Shown: positions 47,623-57,437, numbered from the stretch's first letter. The stretch: DNA of 64,000 nucleotides from Pseudoxanthomonas daejeonensis (GCF_010093205.1 NZ_PDWN01000007.1:124001-188000); one strand, 5' to 3'. The notes: generated by a model not told the origin, from the sequence alone. Translations and numbers: made by a program.

Positions 47623-47997
47623 ATGCAGCTGAGCCACGAACGCCCCGACTACGCCTGGGTCCTGCGCGGCGCCGATGGCCAGCAGGCCCGGGTCAACGAC
47701 CGGATCCTCAACCGAAGCTTCGCCCTGGCACCGGATCGCCTGGTCGAGGACTGGCCGGCACCCGCCGCGTCCACGGCACTGGAGCCGGCACATCTCGAAC
47801 CCCTGCTGGCGCTGGAGCCGGAACTGGTGGTCCTGGGTACCGGCGGCCGACAGGTGTTCCCGCCCGCCGCCGTGATGGCCGCCTGCCTGACCCGCGGCAT
47901 CGGGATCGAGGTCATGGACAACGCCGCCGCCGCCCGCACCTACAACGTGCTGGCCGGCGAAGGCCGGCGCGTCGTGGTGGCGCTGCTGCTGGGCTGA
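47623..47997 (+). CDS. Mth938-like domain protein (DUF498/NDUFAF3 type)
   Basis: A 124-residue protein with the fold core: LVEDWP, ELVVLGTGGRQVFPP and GIGIEVMDNAAAARTYNVLAGEGRRVVVALLLG. The family includes the mitochondrial complex I factor NDUFAF3; bacterial roles are not established. It lies 18 bases after yhbY and is probably cotranscribed. Confidence 0.88.
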   Translation: MQLSHERPDYAWVLRGADGQQARVNDRILNRSFALAPDRLVEDWPAPAASTALEPAHLEPLLALEPELVVLGTGGRQVFPPAAVMAACLTRGIGIEVMDNAAAARTYNVLAGEGRRVVVALLLG

Positions 47998-48290
47998 GGC
48001 TTGCCCGCCACACCGGCTCGCCGCCGGCTTCACCGCTCCGCGGTTACGTCATTTGTGGAGCGGGACTTGCCCCGCTGCTCTCAGCGCCGATCACGAGAGG
48101 CTGCGGCCCAAGGCCCAGCTCTACTGGACCGATCGCGCCGGTAGCCCCCTGAATTCCCCAGGTACTGCAACGGGCCATGGGAGGACGCTGCGGGGAGCGA
48201 GCCACGTGCCCTGCGATCCACCTGCCCGCCCTGAGCGCACGCCGGGCATCTGCGCCGCGTGCGGGTCACGCCTTCAGACGCAGCGCGCCC
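47998..48290. other. gene-free interval with one REP-like element
   Basis: This 293-base gap between convergent genes holds the near-palindrome AGCGGGAC-TT-GCCCCGCT at 48059-48076, preceded by TTTGTGGAG, matching the repeats at 8650 and 20545. The rest (48080-48290) shows no coding signature, tRNA fold or gene remnant that I can identify. In many Gammaproteobacteria rpoS follows nlpD; it is absent here. Confidence 0.55.
48059..48076. repeat. REP-like palindrome, third copy
   Basis: AGCGGGAC-TT-GCCCCGCT differs by one base from a perfect palindrome and shares the TTTGTGGAGCGG left flank with the element near 20458. Confidence 0.55.
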
Positions 48291-49055
48291 CTATCGCTTC
48301 GGCAGGTACAGCAGCGGGTCGATGGGCTTGCCGTTGTAACGGATCTCGAAGTGCAGCTTCTCGCGATCGGTACCGCTGCGGCCCATCTCGGCGATCTGCT
48401 CGCCGGCTTTCACCTTCTGGCCCTCGGCCACCAGGCGCTTGCGGTTGTGGCCGTAGGCCGACAGCCACTGCTCGTTGTGCTTGATGATGATCAGTTCGCC
48501 GTAGCCGACCAGGCCCGCGCCCGAATACACCACCACGCCATCGGCGGCCGCGGTCACCGGCAGGCCGCTGCTGCCGCCGATGTCGATGCCCTGCCGGGTG
48601 TTGTCGCCGGGGACGAAGGTCGCCAGCAACACGCCCTGTGCCGGCCAGCGCCAGCTGAAGCCGCTGCTGGCGGGTGCGCTCGTCGGCTTGGGGGCCGGTT
48701 GCTGGCCGGCCGTGGTCGCTGGCTTGGGCGCGACCACGGTCCGCGTGGGCGCGGTCGCGCCGCGGCTCCCGCCCGCCTGGCCCAGCGACAGGCGCTGGCC
48801 CGGGTAGATCGTGTACGGCGGCTGCAGGCCGTTCCAGCGGGCCATGTCGGTGACCGCCACGCCGTTGCGCCTGGCGATCGAGTAAAGCGTATCGCCCTGC
48901 TGCACCACCACGGTCGCGCCACTGCGACCGGCGGACGCGGTCGAACCACTGCCTTCGCCCTGAGGGGTGCGCACCACGGTGCTGCTGCAGGCGGCCATCG
49001 CCATTGCCAGCACCATCGCAAGGACCACCCGCATCCGCCCACGTATTCCGGTCAT
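48291..49055 (-). CDS. nlpD: NlpD-type LysM/M23 lipoprotein, amidase activator
   Basis: A 254-residue outer-membrane lipoprotein (lipobox AAC, Cys at about residue 23). A LysM domain follows (about 48-92: VQQGDTLYSIARRNGV), then a Pro/Ala/Thr linker and a degenerate M23 domain (about 145-254). The metal site is broken: the His of HxxxD is replaced by Arg (RQGID) and the HxH pair reads KLH. E. coli NlpD is degenerate in the same way and activates AmiC instead of cutting peptidoglycan. It ends the surE-pcm-exoD-nlpD run. Confidence 0.93.
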   Translation of the reverse strand: MTGIRGRMRVVLAMVLAMAMAACSSTVVRTPQGEGSGSTASAGRSGATVVVQQGDTLYSIARRNGVAVTDMARWNGLQPPYTIYPGQRLSLGQAGGSRGATAPTRTVVAPKPATTAGQQPAPKPTSAPASSGFSWRWPAQGVLLATFVPGDNTRQGIDIGGSSGLPVTAAADGVVVYSGAGLVGYGELIIIKHNEQWLSAYGHNRKRLVAEGQKVKAGEQIAEMGRSGTDREKLHFEIRYNGKPIDPLLYLPKR

Positions 49056-49104
49056 TACTGCTCCATCCGTCGTGCCAGCCGGCTACGCGAAACCTGCGCA
49101 ACCG

Positions 49105-49755
49105 TCATCCGGTGAAATGCCGCAGCAACCCGTGCGCGGCCATGCCACCACCGCCGATCAGGATACCGAAGTAGATGATCGTACCGATGTTGGCCAGGTG
49201 CCCGAGCAGGATCGCGGTGCCATCGCGCTGGATCATGCCGATGGCGTAGAACAGCAGCGCCAGCGCGGGCAACGTGTTGCTGAAGGGAATGAAGCTGAAG
49301 GGCACCATCAGCAACAGCGCAGCGAGGATGAAGGCCAGGTTGTTGAAACTGCCTTGCGCGCGACCCTCGACCAGGCGACGCAGGCGGTAGGGGCGGCTGA
49401 TCTTCTCCAGCCGACGCACCCAGTGCAGGCCGCCAGTCAGGGCCGGGCGCAGTTTCACTGCCGGCAGCGGCCGGGTACGCAACTTCGCCGGCAGCCACAG
49501 CGGCCGACCGAGCAGGCGGCTGATCCCGACCAGCAGGATCGCGGCACCGAAGACCGTGCTCACGCCCGGGATCGACACCGGGATCAGGAATACCAGGGTC
49601 AGCAGGATGGTCAGCAGCAGCAGGCCTTCGTCGCCGAACACCTCCAGCAGTTCGCCCAGGCTGAGGTGGTCTTCCGGCAATTGCCCGATGATCGCCTCGA
49701 GCTGGTCGCCAAGCGATCCGGTGTCGTTGATGCGGGAAAGGTCCGGTCCGGTCAT
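49105..49755 (-). CDS. exoD: ExoD family membrane protein
   Basis: A 216-residue integral membrane protein of the ExoD family (exopolysaccharide synthesis, PF06055 type). An N-terminal helical stretch (DQLEAIIGQLPEDHLSLGELLEVFGDEGLLLLTILLTLVFLIP) precedes four further helices and a GRPLWLPAKLR loop. Rhizobial ExoD affects exopolysaccharide; its role here is not known. It stands between pcm and nlpD with short gaps, so it is likely cotranscribed. Confidence 0.8.
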   Translation of the reverse strand: MTGPDLSRINDTGSLGDQLEAIIGQLPEDHLSLGELLEVFGDEGLLLLTILLTLVFLIPVSIPGVSTVFGAAILLVGISRLLGRPLWLPAKLRTRPLPAVKLRPALTGGLHWVRRLEKISRPYRLRRLVEGRAQGSFNNLAFILAALLLMVPFSFIPFSNTLPALALLFYAIGMIQRDGTAILLGHLANIGTIIYFGILIGGGGMAAHGLLRHFTG

Positions 49756-49758
49756 GGT

Positions 49759-50451
49759 TCAGTCGATCATCCCGGACAGCAGCGGCACGAAGGTGACTGC
49801 CGCCAGGCGGGTCTCCTCCACGCTGCCGTCCTCGCGCCGGACCAGCCGGACCAGTGCCTGCGACCTGCTGCCGCCGACCGGCGCGCCCAGCCCCCCGCCG
49901 GTCCGCAACTGGTCGACCAGTGCCGGCACCAGCGCCGGCGCCGCGGCGGTGACGATGATCGCGTCGTACGGTCCGTGTTCGGGCCAGCCGATCCGGCCGT
50001 CGTCATGCTTGCTGCGGATGTTCATGCCCAGCGTGCGGAAACGCTTGCGCGCCTGCCGCAGGAGTTCGCCGATGCGCTCGACGGTATGCACTTCCAGGCC
50101 CAGGGCGGCCAGCACCGCGGCCTGGTAGCCCGAGCCGGTGCCGACCTCCAGCACCTTGGCCGGTGCGTTCTCAAGCAGCACCTCGGTCATCCGCGCGACC
50201 ACCCAGGGCTGGGAGATCGTCTGGCCATGGCCGATCGGCAGCGCGGTGTCCTCGTAGGCGCGGCTGGCAAGCGCTTCGTCGACGAACAGGTGCCGCGGCA
50301 GGGTGCGGATCACGTTGAGCACGCGCTCGTCGGCGATACCCTGGCCATTGCTGGCACCCTCGCGCAGGCGCTCGACCAGGCGGTCGCGCACGCGCTGGGA
50401 GGTCATGCCCTGCCCGATCGCTTGCGGTTGCATGCGCAGCCTGGGGTTCAT
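49759..50451 (-). CDS. pcm: protein-L-isoaspartate O-methyltransferase
   Basis: A 230-residue SAM-dependent enzyme that repairs isoaspartyl residues. Motif I is [16 protein letters not shown], the pre-motif is [16 protein letters not shown], and [13 protein letters not shown] follows. The [10 protein letters not shown] strand differs from the common GGRLVIPVG. The ATG at 50451 overlaps the surE stop region by four bases, as in the conserved surE-pcm pair. Confidence 0.94.
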   Translation of the reverse strand: MNPRLRMQPQAIGQGMTSQRVRDRLVERLREGASNGQGIADERVLNVIRTLPRHLFVDEALASRAYEDTALPIGHGQTISQPWVVARMTEVLLENAPAKVLEVGTGSGYQAAVLAALGLEVHTVERIGELLRQARKRFRTLGMNIRSKHDDGRIGWPEHGPYDAIIVTAAAPALVPALVDQLRTGGGLGAPVGGSRSQALVRLVRREDGSVEETRLAAVTFVPLLSGMID

Positions 50452-51251
50452 GGCCCGGCCTCGCCGCTGTCGCCGGCCGGGGTGGCCAGCGCGGCCGAAA
50501 GCCCGCCGACCCAGCCGGCGACCTTCTCCAGCGCCTGGTAGCGGGTCAGGTCGACATGGATCGGGGTGATCGAGATGTGGCCGGTGCGCACCGCGTGGAA
50601 ATCGGTGCCGGGTCCGGCGTCCTGCTCCGGGCCAGCCGGGCCGATCCAGTAGACGGTGCGTCCGCGCGGATCCGGCTGCGGGATGCATGGCTCGGACCGA
50701 TGGCGGTTGCCCAGGCGCGAAACCTCGAAGCCGCGCACCTCGTGCCAGGCCAGGTCCGGCACGTTGACGTTGAGGATGGTGTCGGCCGGCAGCGGGTCGG
50801 TGAGCAGGCGCGCCACGATCTCCACCGCGGCGCGCGCGGCGGTCTCGTAGTGCTTGGCATCGTGGTTGCGCGTGGCCAGCGACACGGCCACCGCGGGCAG
50901 GCCCAGGAAGCGCCCCTCCATCGCCGCCGACACCGTGCCCGAATAGATCACGTCGTCGCCGAGGTTGGCGGTGTTGTTGATCCCCGACACCACGATGTCC
51001 GGCTCGAACTCGAACATGCCGGTCAGGGCCAGGTGCACGCAGTCGGTAGGCGTGCCGGCGACCGAGCAGGTGTAGTGGTCCAGCCGCTTGACCCGGATCG
51101 GCAGGTCCAGGGTCAGCGAATTGCTGGCGCCGGAGCGGTCGCGGTCCGGGGCTACGACATAGACCTCGTGTCCGGCGTCGCGCAGGCCCTGGGCCAGTGC
51201 ATGGATGCCGGGCGCGTCCACGCCATCATCGTTCGAAACAAGTACGCGCAT
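50448..51251 (-). CDS. surE: 5'/3'-nucleotidase SurE
   Basis: A 267-residue survival protein of the SurE phosphatase fold: [53 protein letters not shown], and VNVP. These motifs carry the metal-binding Asp and Asn residues. It hydrolyses nucleoside monophosphates. The 51251 ATG has a GAGGAAG site; an upstream ATG at 51269, four bases after TATCAT, would add six residues. It is divergent from the Smr gene. Confidence 0.94.
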   Translation of the reverse strand: MRVLVSNDDGVDAPGIHALAQGLRDAGHEVYVVAPDRDRSGASNSLTLDLPIRVKRLDHYTCSVAGTPTDCVHLALTGMFEFEPDIVVSGINNTANLGDDVIYSGTVSAAMEGRFLGLPAVAVSLATRNHDAKHYETAARAAVEIVARLLTDPLPADTILNVNVPDLAWHEVRGFEVSRLGNRHRSEPCIPQPDPRGRTVYWIGPAGPEQDAGPGTDFHAVRTGHISITPIHVDLTRYQALEKVAGWVGGLSAALATPAGDSGEAGP

Positions 51252-51347
51252 GGGCTTCCTCGAAAACATCCGCATGATACCGGAAGCCTCCCCCGCGTTC
51301 GCGGCAGCCGCGCACATCGCGCCGACGGAAAGGCTTCGTGCCTGCGC

Positions 51348-51353
51348 TACCCT
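51348..51353 (+). promoter_or_regulatory. -10-like hexamer six bases before the Smr-protein start
   Basis: TACCCT (51348-51353), GTGGCG, ATG (51360). The spacing equals that at DUF3301, sspB and tetR. No good -35 was found. Confidence 0.25.
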
Positions 51354-51359
51354 GTGGCG

Positions 51360-51899
51360 ATGCACGATGACGAGGACGACGACGCCCGCCTGTTCCGGGC
51401 CGCGATCGGCAAAGTCGCGCCGCTGCGCGCGCCGGCTGCCGCGCCGCCTGTTCGTCCGAAGCCGCGGCCGGTGCCGCGCCGCCCGGTGGACGCCGACGAA
51501 GGCGGCCGCGGGCGCATCGCCAACGATCCGGAGTCGGCCCTGCTGCGCGGCGATGCGAGCGCATTCCGGCGCGAGCGGGTCCCGGCCCGCGCATGGCAGC
51601 GGTTGCGGCGCGGCGAATACTCGGCCCAGGACGAACTGGACCTGCACGGCGCCAACGCGCTGCAGGCCGAAACCCTGCTGGCCCGCTTCCTGGCCGAGGC
51701 CATCGATGCCGGACTGGGCTGCGTGCGGATCATCCATGGCAAGGGTGGCGGCAAGGACGGCGGCGGCGAAGGCGTGCCGGTGCTGAAAAACCTGGTCGAC
51801 CGGCTGCTGCGCCAGCGCGGCGACGTGCTCGCCTTCCACTCCGCACCGCCCGCGCAGGGCGGTACCGGCGCCCTGCTGGTCCTGCTCGCCCGCCGCTGA
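51360..51899 (+). CDS. Smr domain-containing protein
   Basis: A 179-residue protein. An acidic N-terminus and a Pro/Arg-rich linker are followed by a C-terminal Smr domain (about 92-178) with the signature [14 protein letters not shown] and [10 protein letters not shown]. Smr domains of this type (YdaL-like) act as nucleases on RNA or DNA in some characterised cases. It is divergent from surE and precedes the lipid A operon by 52 bases. Confidence 0.87.
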   Translation: MHDDEDDDARLFRAAIGKVAPLRAPAAAPPVRPKPRPVPRRPVDADEGGRGRIANDPESALLRGDASAFRRERVPARAWQRLRRGEYSAQDELDLHGANALQAETLLARFLAEAIDAGLGCVRIIHGKGGGKDGGGEGVPVLKNLVDRLLRQRGDVLAFHSAPPAQGGTGALLVLLARR

Positions 51900-51938
51900 A
51901 TCCGTACGGTCCGGTCCGGTCCATCGGGGGTGTGAGGC

Positions 51939-51944
51939 TAGAAT
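51939..51944 (+). promoter_or_regulatory. candidate -10 (TAGAAT) of the lpxD operon
   Basis: TAGAAT at 51939-51944 is followed by GCGCGCC and ATG 51952. If it is the -10 the ATG at 51943 is excluded and the transcript would begin at or next to 51952. A matching -35 is not evident. Confidence 0.4.
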
Positions 51945-51951
51945 GCGCGCC

Positions 51952-52977
51952 ATGGACGCCCCCGCCTTCACCGCCGCCGAACTGGCCGAACGCTTCTCGC
52001 TGCAGTTGCATGGCGACGGCGGCGCGCGCGTGCACGGCGTGGCCACCCTGGCCGGCGCTGGCCCCGGGCAGCTGGCCTTCCTCGCCAATCCGCGCTACCG
52101 CTCGCAACTGGCGACCTCCAGCGCGGGCGTGGTCGTGCTGCGCGCCGACGACGTGCCCTCCGCGCCCGGTGCCGCGCTGGTCGCCAAGGATCCCTACGTC
52201 GCCTTCGCCCGCATCTCGGCCCTGTTCGAACGGGTGCCGGCGCGCGATCCGGGCATCCACCCCAGCGCCGTGGTCGATCCCACCGCCGAGGTGTCGCCGG
52301 ATGCGCACGTGGGTCCCTTCGTCAGCATCGGCGCGCGCTCGACGGTGGGTCCCGGCTGCGTGATCGGCCCGGGTTGCACCATCGGCGAGGACTGCGAGCT
52401 GGACGCGGGTTGCGAGCTGCAGGCGCGGGTCACGCTGGTGGCCCGGGTCCGGCTGGGCAAGCGCGTGCGGATCCTGCCCGGCGCGGTGCTCGGCGCGGCG
52501 GGCTTCGGCCTGGCGATGGACGCGGGCCGCTGGGTCAACGTCCCGCAGCTGGGCGGCGTGGTCATCGGCGATGACTGCGAGATCGGCGCCAACTCCTGCA
52601 TCGACCGCGGCGCACTCGACGACACGGTGCTTGAAGAAGACGTGCGCATCGACAACCTGGTCCAGATCGGCCACAACGTCCGGATCGGCGCGCATACCGC
52701 GATGGCCGGATGCTCGGCCGCCGCCGGCAGCGCGAAGATCGGTCGCTACTGCCTGGTCGGCGGCGGCGCCGGCGTGCTCGGCCACCTCGAAGTGGCCGAC
52801 CAGGTCCTGATCACCGCCATGTCACTGGTCACCCATTCCATCCGCGAGCCCGGCGAGTACTCGTCGGGCACGCCACTCACCGACAATCGCACCTGGCGCA
52901 AGAATGCCGCCCGGTTCAAGCAACTGGATGCACTGGCGCGCCGCGTCAACGCCTCCACCCAGGACAGCGCCGAATGA
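51952..52977 (+). CDS. lpxD: UDP-3-O-acylglucosamine N-acyltransferase
   Basis: A 341-residue left-handed beta-helix acyltransferase that adds the N-linked 3-hydroxyacyl chain in lipid A synthesis. The N-terminal uridine-binding domain ([16 protein letters not shown]) precedes hexapeptide repeats (about 105-300) and a C-terminal helix. The catalytic His is in [11 protein letters not shown]. The start at 51952 is preferred because it matches the family N-terminus; the annotated alternative at 51943 adds MRA. It overlaps fabZ (ATGA), so the operon is tightly coupled. bamA, which precedes lpxD in E. coli, is absent here. Confidence 0.95.
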   Translation: MDAPAFTAAELAERFSLQLHGDGGARVHGVATLAGAGPGQLAFLANPRYRSQLATSSAGVVVLRADDVPSAPGAALVAKDPYVAFARISALFERVPARDPGIHPSAVVDPTAEVSPDAHVGPFVSIGARSTVGPGCVIGPGCTIGEDCELDAGCELQARVTLVARVRLGKRVRILPGAVLGAAGFGLAMDAGRWVNVPQLGGVVIGDDCEIGANSCIDRGALDDTVLEEDVRIDNLVQIGHNVRIGAHTAMAGCSAAAGSAKIGRYCLVGGGAGVLGHLEVADQVLITAMSLVTHSIREPGEYSSGTPLTDNRTWRKNAARFKQLDALARRVNASTQDSAE

Positions 52978-53432
52978 ACGAAACCGTGAAGCTCCCCGTC
53001 GACGTCAATACCATCCGCCAGTTGATCCCGCACCGCTATCCGTTCCTGCTGATCGACAAGGTCGTCGACCTGGATATCGAGGCCAAGCGCATCGTCGGCG
53101 TGAAGAACGTGACCGTCAACGAGCCGTTCTTCCAGGGCCACTTCCCCGGCCAGCCGATCATGCCCGGCGTGCTGATCATCGAGGCCCTGGCCCAGGCCGG
53201 CGGCGTGCTGACCCAGCTGTCGCTGGGCCGCGACGCGCAGTCCAAGCTGTTCTACATGGTCAAGGTCGACAACGCGCGCTTCAGCAAGCAGGTCGTCCCC
53301 GGCGACGTGCTCGAACTGCACGTGCAGATCAAGCGCGTGATCCGCAACATGGCGGTGTACTACGGCGAGGCCAAGGTCGATGGCGAGATCGTCGCCTGCG
53401 CCGAAGTGCTGTGCGCCGGCACCCGCGAATAA
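52974..53432 (+). CDS. fabZ: 3-hydroxyacyl-ACP dehydratase FabZ
   Basis: A 152-residue hot-dog dehydratase of fatty acid synthesis. Catalytic residues are the His in [13 protein letters not shown] and the Glu in [10 protein letters not shown]. It overlaps lpxD by four bases (ATGA) and is followed by lpxA after 18 bases. FabZ competes with the Lpx acyltransferases for 3-hydroxyacyl-ACP, a reason the genes are clustered. Confidence 0.97.
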   Translation: MNETVKLPVDVNTIRQLIPHRYPFLLIDKVVDLDIEAKRIVGVKNVTVNEPFFQGHFPGQPIMPGVLIIEALAQAGGVLTQLSLGRDAQSKLFYMVKVDNARFSKQVVPGDVLELHVQIKRVIRNMAVYYGEAKVDGEIVACAEVLCAGTRE

Positions 53433-53450
53433 CGCCCTGACGGACCGCCC

Positions 53451-54239
53451 ATGAACGAAAACGCCCGCATCCACCCCACCGCCGTCATCGACCCGGGCGC
53501 GCGCCTGGGCGAAGGCGTGAGCGTGGGCGCCTTCACCCTGATCGGCCCGGACGTGGAGATCGGCGACGGCTGCCAGATCGGCCCGCACTGCAGTTTCGCC
53601 GGACCGACCCGGATCGGCCGCGACAACCGTTTCATCGGCCATGTCGCCGTCGGCGGCGAGCCGCAGGACAAGAAGTTCGCCGGCGAACGCACGGAGCTGG
53701 TGATCGGCGACCGGAATGTATTCCGCGAATTCGTCACCCTCAACCGCGGCACCGGGCACGGCGGCGGCATCACCCGCATCGGCGACGACAACTGGATGCT
53801 GGCCTACACCCACGTGGCCCACGACTGCATCGTCGGCAACCAGTGCATCTTCTCCAACAACACCACCCTGGCCGGCCACGTCACCGTCGGCGACTGGGTG
53901 ATCATCAGCGGCTTCGCCGGCGCCCACCAGTTCTGCCGGATCGGCGACCACGCCTTCCTGGGCATGGGTGCGCTGGCCAACGGCGACGTGACCCCGTTCA
54001 CCATGGTCGGCGGCAATTCGATCGGCCGGCCGCGCGGGATCAACAGCGAAGGGCTCAAGCGCCGCGGCTTCAGCCCCGAGCGCATCGCCGCGATCAAGCG
54101 CGCGTACCGCACGCTGTTCGTCGCCGGGCTTCCCCTGGCCGAAGCGCGCGAACAGCTGGTCCAGCAATCCGAGGGCAACGAGGACGTGCGCCTGCTGCTG
54201 GAGTTCATCGACGGCGGCGAACGCCCGCTGCTGCGCTGA
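53451..54239 (+). CDS. lpxA: UDP-N-acetylglucosamine acyltransferase
   Basis: A 262-residue hexapeptide-repeat enzyme that adds the O-linked 3-hydroxyacyl chain, the first lipid A step. Repeats such as [27 protein letters not shown] run from about residue 12 to 185, with the catalytic His in [12 protein letters not shown] and a C-terminal helical region ending GGERPLLR. It sits in the standard lpxD-fabZ-lpxA-lpxB order. Confidence 0.97.
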   Translation: MNENARIHPTAVIDPGARLGEGVSVGAFTLIGPDVEIGDGCQIGPHCSFAGPTRIGRDNRFIGHVAVGGEPQDKKFAGERTELVIGDRNVFREFVTLNRGTGHGGGITRIGDDNWMLAYTHVAHDCIVGNQCIFSNNTTLAGHVTVGDWVIISGFAGAHQFCRIGDHAFLGMGALANGDVTPFTMVGGNSIGRPRGINSEGLKRRGFSPERIAAIKRAYRTLFVAGLPLAEAREQLVQQSEGNEDVRLLLEFIDGGERPLLR

Positions 54240-54273
54240 CGTCCATGCCGAACACGCCGGGGGACGCCGAACC

Positions 54274-55491
54274 GTGAACGAATCGATCCGGGGCCACGAG
54301 GCGTCGCAGCGCGTGGGCAAGGGCCCGCGCTTCATCCTGGTCGCCGGCGAAACCTCCGGCGACGCCCTGGGCGCGGGCCTGGTCGAAGAACTGCGCCGGC
54401 GATTCCCCGATGCCCGCTTTGCCGGCATCGGCGGCGACGCGATGCGCGCGGCCGGCGTGGAAACCTGGTACGACGCCAGCGAACTGGCGGTGATGGGGCT
54501 GTTCGAAGTGTTGCGCCACCTGCCGCGGCTGCTGAAGCTGCGCCGAGATTTCCGCGCGCGCGCGCTGGACTGGCAACCCGACGTGGTGGTCGGCATCGAC
54601 GCCCCCGACTTCAACCTCGGCGTGGAGCGCTGGTTCAAGCAGCGCGGCGTGCCGACCGTGCACTACGTCAGTCCTTCGGTCTGGGCCTGGCGCGAGAAGC
54701 GCGCCGAGAAGATCGGCGCCAGCGCCGACCGCGTGCTCTGCCTGTTCCCGATGGAGCCGGCGATCTACGCCCGCCACGGCGTGGACGCGCGCTTCGTCGG
54801 CCATCCGATGGCCGACGCGATGCCGCTGCACCCGGACCGCGACGCCGCGCGCGCGCAACTGGGCCTGCCCGCCGGCGCGCCAGTGCTGGCGGTGCTGCCC
54901 GGCAGCCGGCTGGGGGAGATCGAGCGGCTGGGCGAGGTCTTCTTCGAAGCAGCCTGGCACGTCTCCGAAACGCTGCCGGCACTGCACGTGGTGGTACCGG
55001 CGGCCAATGCGCGCTGCCGCGCCCTGCTGCAGGCGCAGCTGTCGCGCTCGGCACTGCCGGTGATGCATTCGCACCTGCTCGACGGCCAGGCCCGCACCGC
55101 GCTGGCCGCCGCCGACGTGGTCCTGCTCGCCTCAGGGACGGCGACCCTGGAGGCGATGCTTTCCAAACGCCCGATGGTGGTCGGATACCGGGTATCGCCA
55201 TTGACCTACCGCATCGTGCGTGCGCTGGGCATGCTCAAGGTCGACCGCTACGCCCTGCCCAACGTGCTGGCCGGCGAAGACCTCGCCCCCGAACTGATGC
55301 AGGACGATTGCACCCCCGAGCGCCTGGCCGGGGCGGTGCTGCGCTGGTTCCAGTCGCCGGGCGAGGTTGCCGCGTTGCAGCCCAAGTACCTGGCCCTGCA
55401 CGAACAGCTGCGCCGCAACGCCTCGGCGTCGGCGGCCGACGCGGTCGCCACGCTGCCGCGCCTGGCCCCGGCGCGGACCACCCGGGCATGA
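54274..55491 (+). CDS. lpxB: lipid-A-disaccharide synthase
   Basis: A 405-residue GT19 glycosyltransferase that joins UDP-diacylglucosamine to lipid X. Signature segments are [46 protein letters not shown] and [23 protein letters not shown]. It begins at GTG 54274 after a GGGGGA-rich site. Its stop overlaps the rnhB start (ATGA). Confidence 0.96.
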   Translation: MNESIRGHEASQRVGKGPRFILVAGETSGDALGAGLVEELRRRFPDARFAGIGGDAMRAAGVETWYDASELAVMGLFEVLRHLPRLLKLRRDFRARALDWQPDVVVGIDAPDFNLGVERWFKQRGVPTVHYVSPSVWAWREKRAEKIGASADRVLCLFPMEPAIYARHGVDARFVGHPMADAMPLHPDRDAARAQLGLPAGAPVLAVLPGSRLGEIERLGEVFFEAAWHVSETLPALHVVVPAANARCRALLQAQLSRSALPVMHSHLLDGQARTALAAADVVLLASGTATLEAMLSKRPMVVGYRVSPLTYRIVRALGMLKVDRYALPNVLAGEDLAPELMQDDCTPERLAGAVLRWFQSPGEVAALQPKYLALHEQLRRNASASAADAVATLPRLAPARTTRA

Positions 55492-56159
55492 CCCGCCGCA
55501 AGGCCGTTGCGACGGACGCCGGTGCAGGCATGGACCTGTTCGTGGTCGATCGCGCGGGGCTGCGCGTGGCGGGGGTCGACGAAGCCGGTCGCGGCCCCCT
55601 GGCCGGCCCGGTGGCGGTCGCCGCGGTGGTCCTCGATCCGGCGCGCCGCATCGATGGCCTGGACGATTCCAAGAAGCTCAGCCATGCGCGCCGCGAGGCG
55701 CTTTACCCGTTGATCCTCGAGCGGGCGCTGGCCTGGCACATCGAAATGGTCGCGGTCGAGGAGATCGACCGGCTCAACATCCTGCACGCCACCCTGGAGG
55801 GCATGCGTCGCGCGATCGCCGCGCTCGGCCCGCAGGTGGAGCTGGCCCGGATCGACGGCAACACCCTGCCGCGCGGGCTGAACTGCATGGCCGAAGCCAT
55901 CGTCGGCGGCGATGCGCTGGAGCCGGCGATCATGGCCGCCTCGATCCTGGCCAAGGTCGCGCGCGACCGCCTGATGTGCGCCCTGCACGAGGAACATCCG
56001 CACTACGGGTTCGACGTGCACAAGGGTTACCCGACGCCGGTCCACCTGGCCGCGCTCGTCCAGCACGGCCCCTGCCCCCACCATCGCCGCAGTTTTGCGC
56101 CGGTCCGGGAGGCTTGGCTGCGGGTGGACACGATCGGCGCCGCCTTCGCTCCCGTCTGA
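55488..56159 (+). CDS. rnhB: ribonuclease HII
   Basis: A 223-residue RNase HII that removes single ribonucleotides from DNA. The first Asp-Glu pair is in [14 protein letters not shown], with later acidic residues in IDGN and [13 protein letters not shown]. Its ATG overlaps the lpxB stop. In E. coli dnaE follows; here a terminator and a convergent gene end the operon. Confidence 0.96.
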   Translation: MTRRKAVATDAGAGMDLFVVDRAGLRVAGVDEAGRGPLAGPVAVAAVVLDPARRIDGLDDSKKLSHARREALYPLILERALAWHIEMVAVEEIDRLNILHATLEGMRRAIAALGPQVELARIDGNTLPRGLNCMAEAIVGGDALEPAIMAASILAKVARDRLMCALHEEHPHYGFDVHKGYPTPVHLAALVQHGPCPHHRRSFAPVREAWLRVDTIGAAFAPV

Positions 56160-56206
56160 AACGCCACCCGGGCCACCCGCCCGCAATGCACGCCCCCGGA
56201 AAGCAC

Positions 56207-56228
56207 ACGGCCCGCCGAAGCGGGCCGT
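56207..56228. terminator. bidirectional terminator between rnhB and the SlyD-type gene
   Basis: A perfect 9-bp stem ACGGCCCGC (56207-56215), tetraloop CGAA, GCGGGCCGT (56220-56228). It lies 48 bases past rnhB and 24 bases beyond the convergent gene's stop. Confidence 0.75.
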
Positions 56229-56251
56229 CGCTGTTCCACCGGGAGGATGGC

Positions 56252-56731
56252 TCAGTGGTGGTGGCCACCGTCGCCATGCACGTGGCCGTGCTCGACTTCC
56301 TCGGCGCTGGCCTCGCGGACCTCGACGATCTCCACGTCGAAATGCAGGTCCTTGCCGGCCATCGGGTGGTTCAGGTCGACATCGACCACGCTGTGGCCGA
56401 CTTTCTCCACGGTCACCGCGCGCGGGCCGAAGTTGGTCTGCAGGACCACCTGCACGCCCGGCTGCAGCTTGGTGTTGCCGAAATGCTTCTTTGGGATGCG
56501 CTGGCCCATGCCCTCGCGGCGCTCGCCATAGGCGTCGGCCGCTGCAACGTCGACTTCGAAGCGATCGCCGGCGACCTTGTCCTGCATCGCAGCTTCCAGC
56601 CCGGGGATGATGTTGCCGTGGCCGATCAGGATCGCGATCGGCTCGCGCTCCTGCGAGCTCTCCAACGGCTCCTGGCCGACTTCGGAGACGGTGTAGTGGA
56701 AACGGACGACGCGGTCTTTTTCGATCTTCAT
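56252..56731 (-). CDS. slyD: FKBP-type peptidyl-prolyl isomerase, SlyD family
   Basis: A 159-residue protein. FKBP strands (VVRFHYTVSEV, LIGHGNIIPGLEAAM) surround the inserted IF domain (about 70-125, FEVDVAAADAYGERR, NHPMAGKDLHFDVEI). The His-rich end HGHVHGDGGHHH can bind nickel, as in SlyD. It is a chaperone-like isomerase. The start may be 56737 (MRMKIEK) or 56731 (MKIEK). It is convergent with rnhB and divergent from the first C40 peptidase gene. Confidence 0.92.
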   Translation of the reverse strand: MKIEKDRVVRFHYTVSEVGQEPLESSQEREPIAILIGHGNIIPGLEAAMQDKVAGDRFEVDVAAADAYGERREGMGQRIPKKHFGNTKLQPGVQVVLQTNFGPRAVTVEKVGHSVVDVDLNHPMAGKDLHFDVEIVEVREASAEEVEHGHVHGDGGHHH

Positions 56732-56801
56732 GCGCAACTCGGGCTAGCTGCCGGGGTGCGGCAGCGGGTGGGCGGCTTGTCGGCCGCGAGGAAGTGCGGC
56801 C

Positions 56802-57365
56802 ATGATGGCCGCCGTGATGACAGGTCCACATTATCCCGCCCCGCTCCCGGCCATGCCAGTTCCAGGTAGGGTCGCCATGGCGTTCGCGACGGTTCTGGTG
56901 GTGCTGCTGGCCGGCTGCGGGCGTGAAGCCACGCGTGCGGAAGCCCCGCCGGGCCGCCACTGGCCGCAGGTCGTCCCGGCCGACCCGGCCGCGGCCAATG
57001 CGGTCACCCTGCGCGCCCTGAGCCTGGTGGGCACGCCGTACCGTTATGGCGGCAATACCCCAGACTCGGGTTTCGACTGCAGCGGCCTGGTCAATTACGT
57101 CTACCGCGACATGCTCGACCTGCGCCTGCCGCGCAGTTCGCGCGACCTCGCGGCGGCCCAGGGGCCGCGCCTGGCCCCGGAAAAGCTGGCCAGCGGCGAC
57201 CTGGTGTTCTTCGGCAGCCGCGGCGACGTCAGCCACGTCGGCATCTACGTCGGAGAGGGCCGTTTCGTCCACGCGCCCAGTACCGGTGGCACGGTCCGCC
57301 TGGACCGGCTGGACGGCCCGTACTGGCGGGACCACTACAGCGGGGCCAAACGGGTTCTGCTCTGA
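56802..57365 (+). CDS. NlpC/P60 (C40) lipoprotein peptidase, first of a tandem pair
   Basis: A 187-residue lipoprotein. The start ATG 56802 is supported by GAGGAAG eight bases upstream. A lipobox LLAGC follows at about residue 39, after a long n-region. The C40 domain (about 65-187) has the catalytic Cys in SGFDCSGL, the His in DVSHVGIYVG and the final His in RFVHAPS. It probably cuts stem peptides between D-Glu and the diamino acid. It is divergent from slyD and directly precedes a second, larger member. Confidence 0.9.
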   Translation: MMAAVMTGPHYPAPLPAMPVPGRVAMAFATVLVVLLAGCGREATRAEAPPGRHWPQVVPADPAAANAVTLRALSLVGTPYRYGGNTPDSGFDCSGLVNYVYRDMLDLRLPRSSRDLAAAQGPRLAPEKLASGDLVFFGSRGDVSHVGIYVGEGRFVHAPSTGGTVRLDRLDGPYWRDHYSGAKRVLL

Positions 57366-57388
57366 AATGGGACACGCACCCACGTGAC

Positions 57389-57414
57389 TTCACGAAAATT
57401 TAACTTTTTGTGAA
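57389..57414. promoter_or_regulatory. AT-rich 10-6-10 dyad upstream of the second C40 peptidase gene
   Basis: TTCACGAAAA (57389-57398), TTTAAC, TTTTTGTGAA (57405-57414) matches its reverse complement at 9 of 10 arm positions. It is the AT-richest patch of the region and has the TTCAC-N-GTGAA layout common in repressor operators. No matching -35/-10 pair is obvious. Confidence 0.45.
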
Positions 57415-57437
57415 CATCAAGGAGCGGTGAAGGGGGC

